Virus record (IMG/VR): IMGVR_UViG_3300022751_000002
Span: 1-53,640 of that record
Source: a virus
Reading direction: 5' to 3' (one strand)
Length of the DNA: 53,640 nt
Below the pieces are notes generated by a model, which saw only the letters and a list, made by a program, of their open reading frames with translations, was not told where the DNA came from and made no database searches. Below are positions 25,062 to 32,208 of this stretch, one piece after another; position 1 is the stretch's first letter; the number at the start of each line of letters is the position of its first letter. A program made the translations under genes and the position numbers.

Positions 25062-25400
25062 ATTAAAGAAATCTTCTTTCAGCATTTTAAAATTAAGAAG
25101 CGGAACCTGTCTAGATTTTTTAATGTAACTATCTATTAATTTACTTCTTAATATTTCTTCGTTTAACTGAATAACTTTAACTTCTTTAGTTGGATTTTTC
25201 CTTTCATTTACTATTTTAGTGTAAGTTTTATAAAAAATATAAAGCGAACTACAAAACATATAAAATCCTAATAAAAAGAAAAAAAAATAATTTTCGATAC
25301 CGTTTTCAAATGCGATATACATGAAAAATGGTCCAGATATGAAAAATAACAAAAGCGTAATCACATGTATTATGGCGATAATATTTTCTAATGTTTTCAT
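25041..25400 (-). CDS. Two-pass membrane protein, 119 aa
   Basis: Last gene of the minus-strand cassette. Two hydrophobic segments: IIAIIHVITLLLFFISGPFF (about residues 7-26) and YFFFFLLGFYMFCSSLYIFY (38-57), then a basic cytoplasmic tail. It ends KKPESN within the terminator. Function unknown. Confidence 0.7.
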   Translation of the reverse strand: MKTLENIIAIIHVITLLLFFISGPFFMYIAFENGIENYFFFFLLGFYMFCSSLYIFYKTYTKIVNERKNPTKEVKVIQLNEEILRSKLIDSYIKKSRQVPLLNFKMLKEDFFNKKPESN

Positions 25401-25403
25401 AAT

Positions 25404-25709
25404 TTACATTTCAAATGTGTTATTTTTTTTATTCGTATCGAAATAGGGAAAATCATGTATTTTACCTTTCCATTCCAAAACTTCAGTATTAAGAATATTA
25501 TCATTTACAATACCTAATTCTGTATTACCTGACATTCTATATTTTGGAATTGGCATTCTTTTTTGTTGAGATGCTTGAATTGCTTTTTGAACAAAAATCA
25601 TTGCTTTTAAAATTATAGGACTTACTTTTTTCCAAGCCTTCTGAGTTTGGGTTAAAGTTGACTTTCTTTTCTTTTTATTCTTGTGGATTGAATAATAATT
25701 TTTTTTCAT
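25404..25709 (-). CDS. Basic hypothetical protein, 101 aa
   Basis: Extremely Lys-rich N-terminus (MKKNYYSIHKNKKKRKS). It overlaps the upstream gene by 4 nt and contains a helix (SPIILKAMIFVQKAIQASQQ) that is amphipathic. The segment RMPIPKYRMSGNTELGIVND resembles the C-terminal end of the tape measure (PIPKYKIGRKGGKKEKAIIND), a curious short similarity. Confidence 0.6.
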   Translation of the reverse strand: MKKNYYSIHKNKKKRKSTLTQTQKAWKKVSPIILKAMIFVQKAIQASQQKRMPIPKYRMSGNTELGIVNDNILNTEVLEWKGKIHDFPYFDTNKKNNTFEM

Positions 25710-25915
25710 AGTTCTTTAATTTCATATTTAACTTTTTTCCACCAATCAGAATTATAAGATTCTACATTGTTGTATTCGCAAGCTGATATTATTTCATCAA
25801 CACATTTTACAGCACAATCTTTTGCTAATTTATCCTGTTTGGCTGTAGAAACTGTTTGAGGTGTTATATAATAAAATAACTCGTATAATTCAATTGCTTT
25901 TTCTTTTGTTGTCAT
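25706..25915 (-). CDS. Small helical protein, 69 aa
   Basis: Start chosen at the internal ATG (MTTKEKAIELYELFYYITPQ, 25915) in a typical context; the in-frame ATG at 25933 would overlap the upstream gene by 13 nt. The sequence ends SDWWKKVKYEIKEL. The plus-strand protein at 43727 has the same layout (TDYWKMVIYELEKL), so the two look like distant paralogues of a family frequent in Bacteroidetes phages. Confidence 0.6.
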   Translation of the reverse strand: MTTKEKAIELYELFYYITPQTVSTAKQDKLAKDCAVKCVDEIISACEYNNVESYNSDWWKKVKYEIKEL

Positions 25916-25920
25916 AACTT

Positions 25921-26106
25921 TTATTTTTTCCAAAATCCCTTTAGGAATATATCGATTTTTGTTTCATTACTTCCTTGTGTTGTGTAATCAACTTCTATTA
26001 GTCCATCGGGCAAACCAATGCATTTGCCAACAGCAATTTTATCATCGTATTCGAAATAAAGAGGATCTCCAATATTTATTTCTTTTGGGTCGCTGAATAA
26101 GGTCAT
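25921..26106 (-). CDS. Small hypothetical protein, 61 aa
   Basis: MTLFSDPKEINIGDPLYFEY, then GKCIGLPDGLIEVDYTTQG. The beta-rich pattern with GDP-L and a Gly-rich turn resembles small SH3-like folds. It begins one base after the upstream stop. Unknown function. Confidence 0.6.
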   Translation of the reverse strand: MTLFSDPKEINIGDPLYFEYDDKIAVGKCIGLPDGLIEVDYTTQGSNETKIDIFLKGFWKK

Positions 26107-26107
26107 G

Positions 26108-26392
26108 TTAAATAATTATTTCAGCGTTAAATTCAATATAATTCTTATTCCTTAATCCTTCTCTATATTCAGCTTCACTTTCTGATTCCGGTTGTTTATT
26201 ATCAAATGGATCAATCATGGTAAAACCTAAAAGTTGCTTTCTTTTTTCAATTGGTAGACTATCAAAAGTATCTGTTAGAAAATTTCTTTCAGCAACTTCA
26301 ATATAACTTTTAGGCGCATCAGCATAAATATGCCTTTGATTACGCCATCTTTTTTTATCGTTCGGGAATATTTCGTTTACTTCCATAATCAT
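26108..26392 (-). CDS. Hypothetical protein, 94 aa
   Basis: ATG 26392 overlaps the preceding stop as TAATG; a second in-frame ATG two codons later (MEVNEIFPNDKKRWRNQRHI) is equally plausible. Charged, no membrane segment, no known motif. Confidence 0.6.
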   Translation of the reverse strand: MIMEVNEIFPNDKKRWRNQRHIYADAPKSYIEVAERNFLTDTFDSLPIEKRKQLLGFTMIDPFDNKQPESESEAEYREGLRNKNYIEFNAEIII

Positions 26393-26607
26393 TAATTTAA
26401 ATTGTTTAAAATATTTTCTTTTGTTTGTTCATCGATGATATGAATATTTTTATGTTCGTGCTTATGGTGATGAACTGAGTTATCAACAAAAGTATAAGTT
26501 GATTTCTTTTCACGTGGGCAAAAGATATGAAAAATGCCCGTAGCTATTTTGTATCCAACATAACCAAACAGCCAAAACCCTAAACCGATTATAAAAAATA
26601 CTATCAT
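26392..26607 (-). CDS. His-rich membrane protein, 71 aa
   Basis: First gene of the minus-strand cassette, with its ATG 5 nt from the -7 box, so the mRNA is probably leaderless. One N-terminal membrane helix (VFFIIGLGFWLFGYVGYKIA) and then a His-rich stretch (VHHHKHEHKNIH) that could bind metal ions. Unknown role. Confidence 0.65.
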   Translation of the reverse strand: MIVFFIIGLGFWLFGYVGYKIATGIFHIFCPREKKSTYTFVDNSVHHHKHEHKNIHIIDEQTKENILNNLN

Positions 26608-26611
26608 ACAG

Positions 26612-26671
26612 CAAATTTATGACAAAATAGCATTGAAAATTTGGTAATACGTAGTTTAGATTAATTCTAAA
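26612..26671 (-). promoter_or_regulatory. Palindrome-type promoter of the minus-strand cassette
   Basis: On the minus strand, -7 box TAAATTTG (26619 to 26612) lies 44 nt from the centre of the 17-bp palindrome TTTAGATTAATTCTAAA (26655-26671), the same spacing as on the plus strand elsewhere. The flanking CTAAACTACG on the minus strand also recurs at 47957-47968. Confidence 0.75.
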
Positions 26672-26680
26672 TAGTTTTAG

Positions 26681-26688
26681 TACATTTG
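26681..26688 (+). promoter_or_regulatory. -7 box of the tail spike/lysis operon
   Basis: TACATTTG at 26681-26688, 21 nt before ATG 26709. The shared palindrome at 26655-26671 is centred only 18 nt upstream, so a protein bound there would cover this promoter: activation leftward could mean repression rightward. Confidence 0.55.
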
Positions 26689-26708
26689 TAAAACTAAATA
26701 CTTAAATT

Positions 26709-29306
26709 ATGAATCAGATATTGCAACAATTGGTTTATTTAACTAATGCTTATAATCAATTAATTAATCAAGCAAGGGCTATTTTTCAATTACCACCACA
26801 AACGCCACTTGTAACAGGATCTGAAATCCATGTAAATAACAATGGAGTATCGCAAAAAATAGTAGTTCAGCAAATAATTGATGCTGCTTTATCAGTTCGC
26901 CAAAATCAATTATTGTCAATTGGCACAATCACAGTTGCCGGAAATAATTTAACGATTCCTGCAGGTGCAACTTGGTTAATCAATAATACTAATTATTCCA
27001 ACCCTTCAAATATTGTTATTAATGTTCCATATGCTGAAGATGGAAATACTCGAACTGATATTATTGTTGCCGATGAATTAAACAATATTTATCGCGTGAA
27101 TGGTCCGGAAACGGGGGGTGTTTCACCGGCTCCAAACGTTCCTTTAAATACTGTTTTGGTTACAACTGTTAATGTTACTGATGATTCAATTAATGAAACT
27201 CCGGCAGTTCCGGGCGTTGAATATAATAGTGATGATATCGAAAATGTTTCAAATGTTGATGGCGCAACTACTAGTGATGCTTTGAATACTTTAAAAACAT
27301 CTGTAGATAGTAAGTTAAATAAATCAGATTACTACAATCAAAGCGAAAAATACTCAACTGTAAACGCATCTTCAACAATACCCCCTACACCATCAGTTTA
27401 CGACGCTTTTCCACTTATGGTTAAAAGCGTATCAGGTAAGGTTATTTTATTTTCAAGGAATGCGTTCAACCATGGTAGTTCTGACGGAATATTGCAAATG
27501 AGAACTTCTAACGATGGAGGCTTTACGTTTTTATCGCCTATAACGATTCTATCAGAATCAGGAGTAGACATTAGGAATGTTTCAGGTGGCGTGACTTCTA
27601 GCGGTAGAATAGTACTTCAAATTTTAAAATATAATTCTACTTCGCTTACATCTATAAGCATGGGATATATTTATTCAGACGATGAGGGGTTGAATTGGAC
27701 GAATTACGCTACACTAAGCACATTATCAGAAACAGGATACTCACCTTACGGTAAATTAATCTCTATAGGTAATAACGAAATATTTCAAAGTTGGTACGGG
27801 GCTACAGGATCAACTTACTCACTTTACATAAGAAAGTCGTTAGATAATGGGGTAACTTGGCAGCCTTCTATTTTAGTCGCTACAAGTCCGACGGTAAATT
27901 ATAGTGAAGCGTCTTTTTCTTATTTAGGTGGTAGCACAATTTTAGCCGTATGCAGAGCATCAAGCCCTAATGTATTTGTTCAATTTAAATCTGTAGATAA
28001 TGGTGTCACATGGTCAAATATGGGTTCTGTTTCTTTTGAATCAGGCTTTCAGGTTTCACCTGAACTTTCAGTATTTACAGATTCTAACAATGAAAAATGG
28101 ATAAATTTATTTTACGCAAATAGAATATCTAATACTTTAAATGTTGTTAGTGGGAAAGCCTCTAATTTATTGTTAAACGCTTCGGGGTGGGAAGTATCTT
28201 CAAATACCGTATTAGATAGTAATCCAAATATAGACTTTGGGTATCCTTCTGTTGTAAGTACTGGTTTATCAAAATTTTATAATTTAGCTTATTACAAAGC
28301 TTCTGTTCCTAATGGATTAGCTAGTATATATTTTAAGACAGGTACAACATTTCCATATTCTATTACAGGAATAGGGACAGCTAATAATGTTGTTAAATTT
28401 AATAGTAACAAAACAATATCTAATAGTAATATAATTGATAACGGAACCAATGTTTGGGTAAACTCTAATATAGCTTTCGGACTATCAAAATTAAACCTTA
28501 GCCGTATAGGTTCGGGTAGATTAATAGAGATAAACAGAGAAGACGCTGTGATAACATTAGGCATAACGAATGTTTCAGGACTGTCATTATCTACCGTGCC
28601 TTTTGCAAATGGTTCTGGCGGTGTATTTGGAAGTAATTTAATTGGTGGCATTGCAAACCCTTTAGAGTCTACAGGATTAAGAGCACAAACCGTTCCGTTA
28701 TCTGACACGGGAACGGAGCCTATTATAAAACTAGAGGCCAGTGGTTCGTCAACAAACGGATTTTCGGGTATAACAACAGTAGCTAACAGGCCTGTTTTAG
28801 GAGTTTACAACTTTTTAACAAGATTATTTTCTATAGGCGCAAACGGTTCTTTAAACATTTCAAACGCTCCAACAACAAGCGCTGGAACTTACGATATTTT
28901 AACTAGAAACACGAGTACTGGAGTTGTTGAAAAATTATCTAGTAGTGCTTTGCCAACATCAGGAACTTATACACCAACAATAAGCAGCCAAATAAACACT
29001 TCTTCATCAACAGTAACTAATGCGTCTTATTACAGGGTTGGTAGCGTGGTAACTGTAACTTTGTACGGTACTTTAAATCTAACTTCGGCTAATACATATA
29101 GCAGTTTTACTATTTCTTTACCAATAAACAGAGCTACTTCTTCGTCTTATCCTATGGGGTTATCGATGCTTAGAAACACAAATGTATTTTGTAACGGATG
29201 GGTTACATCAAGCCTGACAAGCGAAACTACAATAGTTTTTAACTTAACCCCTAGTACAGGGGGTAGTACTTTTACAGCTAACTTTACATATAACGTTAAT
29301 AATTAA
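26709..29306 (+). CDS. Tail spike with sialidase-like (Asp-box) propeller
   Basis: 865 residues. The N-terminal 65 residues are helical and polar, likely the particle anchor. A central domain carries four Asp-box motifs, S-x-D-x-G-x-T/N-W type: SNDGGFTF (about 267), SDDEGLNW (322), SLDNGVTW (378) and SVDNGVTW (429), which is the hallmark of sialidase/BNR beta-propellers. A repetitive Ser/Thr/Asn/Gly-rich beta C-terminus follows. I infer the receptor-binding or glycan-degrading spike. The FRIP arginine and catalytic residues were not identified, so enzyme activity is unproven. Confidence 0.72.
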   Translation: MNQILQQLVYLTNAYNQLINQARAIFQLPPQTPLVTGSEIHVNNNGVSQKIVVQQIIDAALSVRQNQLLSIGTITVAGNNLTIPAGATWLINNTNYSNPSNIVINVPYAEDGNTRTDIIVADELNNIYRVNGPETGGVSPAPNVPLNTVLVTTVNVTDDSINETPAVPGVEYNSDDIENVSNVDGATTSDALNTLKTSVDSKLNKSDYYNQSEKYSTVNASSTIPPTPSVYDAFPLMVKSVSGKVILFSRNAFNHGSSDGILQMRTSNDGGFTFLSPITILSESGVDIRNVSGGVTSSGRIVLQILKYNSTSLTSISMGYIYSDDEGLNWTNYATLSTLSETGYSPYGKLISIGNNEIFQSWYGATGSTYSLYIRKSLDNGVTWQPSILVATSPTVNYSEASFSYLGGSTILAVCRASSPNVFVQFKSVDNGVTWSNMGSVSFESGFQVSPELSVFTDSNNEKWINLFYANRISNTLNVVSGKASNLLLNASGWEVSSNTVLDSNPNIDFGYPSVVSTGLSKFYNLAYYKASVPNGLASIYFKTGTTFPYSITGIGTANNVVKFNSNKTISNSNIIDNGTNVWVNSNIAFGLSKLNLSRIGSGRLIEINREDAVITLGITNVSGLSLSTVPFANGSGGVFGSNLIGGIANPLESTGLRAQTVPLSDTGTEPIIKLEASGSSTNGFSGITTVANRPVLGVYNFLTRLFSIGANGSLNISNAPTTSAGTYDILTRNTSTGVVEKLSSSALPTSGTYTPTISSQINTSSSTVTNASYYRVGSVVTVTLYGTLNLTSANTYSSFTISLPINRATSSSYPMGLSMLRNTNVFCNGWVTSSLTSETTIVFNLTPSTGGSTFTANFTYNVNN

Positions 29307-29318
29307 AACAAATATAAA

Positions 29319-29570
29319 ATGAAAAATTGGACTATTAAAGGATTTTTAGCGGTTTACATTGTGGTATTCTGCACAATATCAATGGCTTTTCTAGATTTGG
29401 CTGAAATGATAACAGGCGCTTTTATTAGTATGCTTAGTGGGGTTTTTGGATATTACTTCGGATCAACTCAGGGAAAATCAGCACAAGACAAGGCACTTGT
29501 AGAATCAAAAACAATTTATGCTGATTCAATAGGCGGCTCAACACCACCCGTAAAAACCGATGAAAAGTAA
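29319..29570 (+). CDS. Holin candidate, 83 aa
   Basis: Two transmembrane segments (GFLAVYIVVFCTISMAFL, about residues 8-25, and ITGAFISMLSGVFGYYFGST, 32-51) and a soluble charged tail. The size, topology and place before the endolysin suit a holin. The last 11 bases overlap the next gene. Confidence 0.55.
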   Translation: MKNWTIKGFLAVYIVVFCTISMAFLDLAEMITGAFISMLSGVFGYYFGSTQGKSAQDKALVESKTIYADSIGGSTPPVKTDEK

Positions 29571-29976
29571 TTTAAAATACATATTATCTTTCTTTTTATT
29601 AACTCTTTATGAGATAAATAAAACCCGGAAAAGCTTAATTCTTTTATGCTTGATTCCTTTGTCTGAGATAAAAGCAATATTTTATGAATCGGATTTGCGT
29701 GTTTCTTGGTATTTATTTTCGGATAATAGAAAGTTAATGTGCAACGTATTAGAGGATTATTCCAACATAATTATTATTGGCGTAATCCTATTTTATGCTA
29801 TTTTCGTCAAATTAGAAGTGATCACCAAACAAATAATTTTATTTTTATTCATTATTAACGCTTATGACTTTGTGTTTTTGGGATTGATGGATAACAATTA
29901 TTATTTGTGTAAACTGCCTTTAACGGCTATAACTTACGCATATGCAAACAGCAAAATTACTTTTCAACGCGATTAA
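29560..29976 (+). CDS. Multi-pass membrane protein, 138 aa
   Basis: Three or four hydrophobic segments: YILSFFLLTLYE, SLILLCLIPLSEI, IIIIGVILFYAIFV and ILFLFIINAYDFVFLGLM. In the lysis region; may be a holin partner or antiholin. Its end overlaps the next gene by 35 nt in another frame. Confidence 0.6.
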   Translation: MKSNLKYILSFFLLTLYEINKTRKSLILLCLIPLSEIKAIFYESDLRVSWYLFSDNRKLMCNVLEDYSNIIIIGVILFYAIFVKLEVITKQIILFLFIINAYDFVFLGLMDNNYYLCKLPLTAITYAYANSKITFQRD

Positions 29977-30250
29977 CTATTGTTTTTACATTTTATATAG
30001 TTTTACGTTTATCGATGTTCTAAAAAAGAGCTTATTCCATGAATTCTATTTAGATAACGCAACAAATATTGCTCAATTGATACTAACTATCATCGGGGTT
30101 TTTTTTGCTTATTATAGGCTTAGAACTTATATTCGTGATTCAAAAACTAGAAGTAAAATTTTAGAACAGGAGTTAATAGCAAAACAGAATGAAAATTTTG
30201 CCGGAAAATGGAACAAAGAATTTATAGAACCTTTTAAAAAAAACGAATAA
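29942..30250 (+). CDS. Membrane protein, 102 aa, second holin candidate
   Basis: One strong membrane helix (AQLILTIIGVFFAYYRL, about residues 44-60), an N-terminal hydrophobic stretch (NYCFYILYSFTFIDVL), then a charged coiled tail (KTRSKILEQELIAKQNENF). It starts inside the preceding gene and ends 2 nt before the endolysin gene, a typical holin location. Confidence 0.6.
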   Translation: MQTAKLLFNAINYCFYILYSFTFIDVLKKSLFHEFYLDNATNIAQLILTIIGVFFAYYRLRTYIRDSKTRSKILEQELIAKQNENFAGKWNKEFIEPFKKNE

Positions 30251-30252
30251 TC

Positions 30253-30765
30253 ATGGATTCAATTACGATAGAAAGAATAAAAGAATTTCACCCAAAATTC
30301 AGGGATTTGCTTTTGAAGCAATATATTGAAGCAAACAATTTACTTGGTAAAGGCGCTAGATTACGATTTGCGTATGTTTATCGTTCAAATGCTTTACAGG
30401 ATAAATTATATAACCAAAAGCCAAAAGTAACCAATGCTAAAGGCGGCCAATCAATTCACAATTATGCGATGGCTTTCGATATCGTATTGCTTTATGATAA
30501 TGATGGCGATGGAAAATTTGAAGAAGCTTCATGGTCAATGATCCGTGATTTTGATAAAGATGGTAAAGCAGATTGGAAAGAAATTGTTAATTACTTTAAA
30601 TCTAAAAGTTGGGAGCATGGCGGCGATTGGAAAAGCTTTAAAGATCAACCTCATTTTCAATTAAAAAAACCTGATGGATCATCTTATAAATGGCAGGAAT
30701 TAAAAGCCTTGGTTGATTCCGGAAAATTTATTTTAGAGAATGGTATTAAATACCCTAAGATATAA
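30253..30765 (+). CDS. Endolysin, peptidase M15 family
   Basis: A 170-residue peptidoglycan peptidase of the L-alanyl-D-glutamate/D-Ala-D-Ala type. Zinc-site motifs: S67-x-H69 within QSIHNYAMAFD ending in Asp76, and PHF with His134; WEHGGDW (120-126) supplies the catalytic region. Between them lie two DxDxDG loops (DNDGDGKFEE at 82-91, DFDKDGKADW at 99-108), calcium-binding-like and common in Bacteroidetes members. No signal peptide, so release depends on a holin. Confidence 0.88.
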   Translation: MDSITIERIKEFHPKFRDLLLKQYIEANNLLGKGARLRFAYVYRSNALQDKLYNQKPKVTNAKGGQSIHNYAMAFDIVLLYDNDGDGKFEEASWSMIRDFDKDGKADWKEIVNYFKSKSWEHGGDWKSFKDQPHFQLKKPDGSSYKWQELKALVDSGKFILENGIKYPKI

Positions 30766-30791
30766 TACAATAAATAGTAAAAATTATATAC

Positions 30792-30826
30792 AAAAAAGCT
30801 GTTAAATTATATAACAGCTTTTTTTA
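30792..30826 (+). terminator. Terminator after endolysin
   Basis: AAAAAAGCTGTTA and TAACAGCTTTTTT form a 13-bp stem (30792-30804 with 30812-30824) with a short AT loop and T-run. Confidence 0.9.
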
Positions 30827-30834
30827 TACCTTTG
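30827..30834 (+). promoter_or_regulatory. -7 box of the spanin-candidate gene
   Basis: TACCTTTG matches TAnnTTTG, 23 nt before ATG 30858 and directly after the terminator T-run. No palindrome exists at the 44-nt spacing, so this promoter belongs to another class. Confidence 0.5.
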
Positions 30835-30857
30835 TTTTTCATCAAAACATTTTAATT

Positions 30858-31529
30858 ATGATACAAATTAATCCAAGATCACCCGCCTTTATTCAATTAT
30901 TAAAATATTCTATAGTAGCAATTATATCTATTTTGATATTCAGTTGGGTAAAAAGTTGCAGTTCCGGACCTGTAAAACCTAAAACGCAAACTGTAATTGT
31001 ACCGGCAAAATCAGGATCATTCGAACCTAAAAAACCGGATTCAAAGCCTTTGGTAGTTAAAGAAAATCTCAAAAATGAGATTAAAAAAGATGGTACTGTT
31101 TACATTCCGAATCCATTAAATGAAAAGTTGCTGCAGGAAAACGAACAATTAAAATTAGATTACTCAAAAATGAGTGATTCGTTAAAATCCAAAACATATG
31201 AAAAGGCTATTGAGCTAAATACATTTTCATCCAGGTTTGAAGATAAATTTATGGTCTTAAATATTAACGGAACTGTTCGCGGCGAAGTTCAGGAAATCAC
31301 ACCTTCATATACTAGAAAAGAATTTGAAATCGAATTAAAACAAAAAGAAAGCGTTTTTAGGCTTTTAGCGGGCGCAGAAATTGGAAGTAGTATAATCACG
31401 CCTAAATTGAATTTTAAAGCAAATTTGATGTTTCAGAATAGAAAAGGCGATATAATTAGTACTTCTTACGATACAAATAAAAATGTTTGGATAGGTTATA
31501 ATAAATCAGTCTTTAATATTAAAAGATAA
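30858..31529 (+). CDS. Membrane-anchored spanin-like protein candidate
   Basis: 223 residues: an N-terminal membrane helix (LLKYSIVAIISILIFSWV, about 14-31), a Pro/Lys-rich periplasmic linker, a coiled coil (EKLLQENEQLKLDYSKMSDS, about 93-112) and a beta-rich C-terminal part (LLAGAEIGSSIITPKLNFKA). Such anchored, periplasm-spanning proteins after the endolysin in Bacteroidetes phages may act as spanins. The C-terminus resembles a short outer-membrane-like strand set. Function is inferred. Confidence 0.55.
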   Translation: MIQINPRSPAFIQLLKYSIVAIISILIFSWVKSCSSGPVKPKTQTVIVPAKSGSFEPKKPDSKPLVVKENLKNEIKKDGTVYIPNPLNEKLLQENEQLKLDYSKMSDSLKSKTYEKAIELNTFSSRFEDKFMVLNINGTVRGEVQEITPSYTRKEFEIELKQKESVFRLLAGAEIGSSIITPKLNFKANLMFQNRKGDIISTSYDTNKNVWIGYNKSVFNIKR

Positions 31530-31567
31530 GTTAGGAATTAATAAATATTATTTTATATATTTGCCAT

Positions 31568-31639
31568 ATGAAAACGATAAAAAATAACACTGAACGCCTT
31601 CCGCAACATAATTTAATTATGGGTGGAACTTCTGTGTAA
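31568..31639 (+). CDS. Leaderless mini-ORF, 23 aa
   Basis: MKTIKNNTERLPQHNLIMGG plus three residues, TAA at 31637. The ATG is 4 nt after the -7 box, as in leaderless mRNAs. Too short to classify; it may be a leader peptide for read-through into the tRNA cluster. Confidence 0.3.
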   Translation: MKTIKNNTERLPQHNLIMGGTSV

Positions 31640-31664
31640 ATATATTTTTGACAATATTTATCTT

Positions 31665-31690
31665 AAACCACCTTTAATCGGGTGGTTTTT
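31665..31690 (+). terminator. Terminator before tRNA cluster
   Basis: AAACCACC (31665-31672) pairs with GGTGGTTT (31681-31688) followed by TT. It lies only 6 nt before tRNA-Pro, so the tRNAs depend on read-through or on an unseen promoter. Confidence 0.75.
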
Positions 31691-31696
31691 GCATTT

Positions 31697-31767
31697 CTAG
31701 TAGCGAAGTTAGGTTTCATGTCTCCCTTGGAAGGAGGAGTACTCAGGTTCGAATCCTGACTATTAGA
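31697..31767 (+). tRNA. tRNA-Pro(TGG)
   Basis: Acceptor CTAGTAG/CTATTAG (one G-T pair), anticodon arm TCTCC-CTTGGAA-GGAGG with anticodon TGG, T arm TCAGG-TTCGAAT-CCTGA, discriminator A. The D stem is weak (GAA/TTC) and position 8 is C instead of T. No encoded CCA. Confidence 0.85.
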
Positions 31768-31772
31768 CAAAT

Positions 31773-31844
31773 GTTCCGTTCGACACGTGGTTAAGTCATT
31801 ACCCTTTCAAGGTAAAGTCACGGGTTCGAATCCCGTACGGAATA
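31773..31844 (+). tRNA. tRNA-Glu(TTC)
   Basis: Acceptor GTTCCGT/ACGGAAT, D arm GAC/GTC, anticodon arm TTACC-CTTTCAA-GGTAA with anticodon TTC, T arm ACGGG-TTCGAAT-CCCGT, discriminator A. A well-formed cloverleaf without encoded CCA. Confidence 0.93.
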
Positions 31845-31849
31845 CAAAT

Positions 31850-31921
31850 TGATTTATAATGTAACGGTTAGCATACGAAACTTTGACTTTCGCTGTTTAG
31901 GTTCGAATCCTAATAAATCAA
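31850..31921 (+). tRNA. tRNA-Gln(TTG)
   Basis: Acceptor TGATTTA/TAAATCA is perfect, D arm ATG/CAT, anticodon arm CGAAA-CTTTGAC-TTTCG with anticodon TTG, T arm TTAGG-TTCGAAT-CCTAA, discriminator A. No encoded CCA. Confidence 0.92.
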
Positions 31922-31926
31922 CAAAT

Positions 31927-31999
31927 GGTGTTTTTGGACTAACGGTTAAGTCGTTTGCCTGTGAAGCAAAAAACGTGAGTTCGATTCTCACATTACACC
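31927..31999 (+). tRNA. tRNA-His(GTG)
   Basis: Anticodon arm TTTGC-CTGTGAA-GCAAA with anticodon GTG; D arm GAC/GTC; T arm GTGAG-TTCGATT-CTCAC. G at 31927 can be the His-specific G-1 opposite C73 (31999). The acceptor GTGTTTT against ATTACAC has two adjacent T-T mismatches, like tRNA-Trp of this phage. Confidence 0.87.
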
Positions 32000-32005
32000 C
32001 AAAAT

Positions 32006-32086
32006 GCGACTGTGGCTTTATTGAGAATGGCACATCTTGGCGGTTTAGACCCGTTAGCTTTGAAGGTTCAAGTCCTTTCAGTCGTA
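32006..32086 (+). tRNA. tRNA-Leu(TAG), unusual
   Basis: Acceptor GCGACTG/CAGTCGT and T arm GAAGG-TTCAAGT-CCTTT are good. The anticodon arm GGCGG-TTTAGAC-CCGTT gives anticodon TAG (reads CUA, Leu; not a stop suppressor). But 26 nt lie between acceptor and anticodon stem instead of about 18, and the variable region is only about 6 nt, short for a Leu tRNA. Identity is likely, the fold is irregular. Confidence 0.7.
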
Positions 32087-32095
32087 CAAATACTT

Positions 32096-32167
32096 TTCAG
32101 TATAGTTTAACGGATAAAATTTGCGGTTACGACCCGTGCGATGGGAGTTCGAATCTCTCTACTGAAA
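32096..32167 (+). tRNA. tRNA-Arg(ACG)
   Basis: Acceptor TTCAGTA/TACTGAA is perfect, D arm GTTT/AAAT, anticodon arm TGCGG-TTACGAC-CCGTG with anticodon ACG, T arm GGGAG-TTCGAAT-CTCTC, discriminator A. Last tRNA before the terminator. Confidence 0.9.
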
Positions 32168-32174
32168 CATTTTT

Positions 32175-32205
32175 AAACCCAATCTATTAATTTAGGTTGG
32201 GTTTT
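32175..32205 (+). terminator. Terminator after tRNA cluster
   Basis: AAACCCAA (32175-32182) and TTGGGTTT (32197-32204) form the stem; the loop is AT-rich with a minor CTA/TAG pairing. The next promoter's palindrome begins 4 nt later. Confidence 0.85.
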
Positions 32206-32208
32206 CTA

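Larger units (their letters stand above)
31556..31690 (+). ncRNA. Short transcription unit upstream of tRNA cluster
   Basis: -7 box TATATTTG (31556-31563) is followed by ATG 31568, which would be leaderless, and the unit ends at a terminator (31665-31690), so the RNA is about 120 nt. It contains the palindrome CATAATTTAATTATG (31603-31617 region) and AAATAT/ATATTT. It may encode only the 23-residue peptide or act as an RNA. Confidence 0.4.

Noticed and set aside
28292-28708. A 138-codon minus-strand ORF within the spike gene
   Set aside because: Low-complexity antisense of Ser/Asn/Gly-rich repeats, with no supporting signals.
32006-32086. tRNA-Leu(TAG) considered as an amber suppressor
   Set aside because: An anticodon written TAG reads CUA (Leu). 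A suppressor of UAG would need anticodon CTA, so it does not explain the in-frame stops, which are TAA in any case.
31849-32190. A 113-codon ORF on the plus strand
   Set aside because: It runs through four tRNA genes (Gln, His, Leu, Arg) and its translation follows their repeated TTCGA elements. It is a chance ORF.
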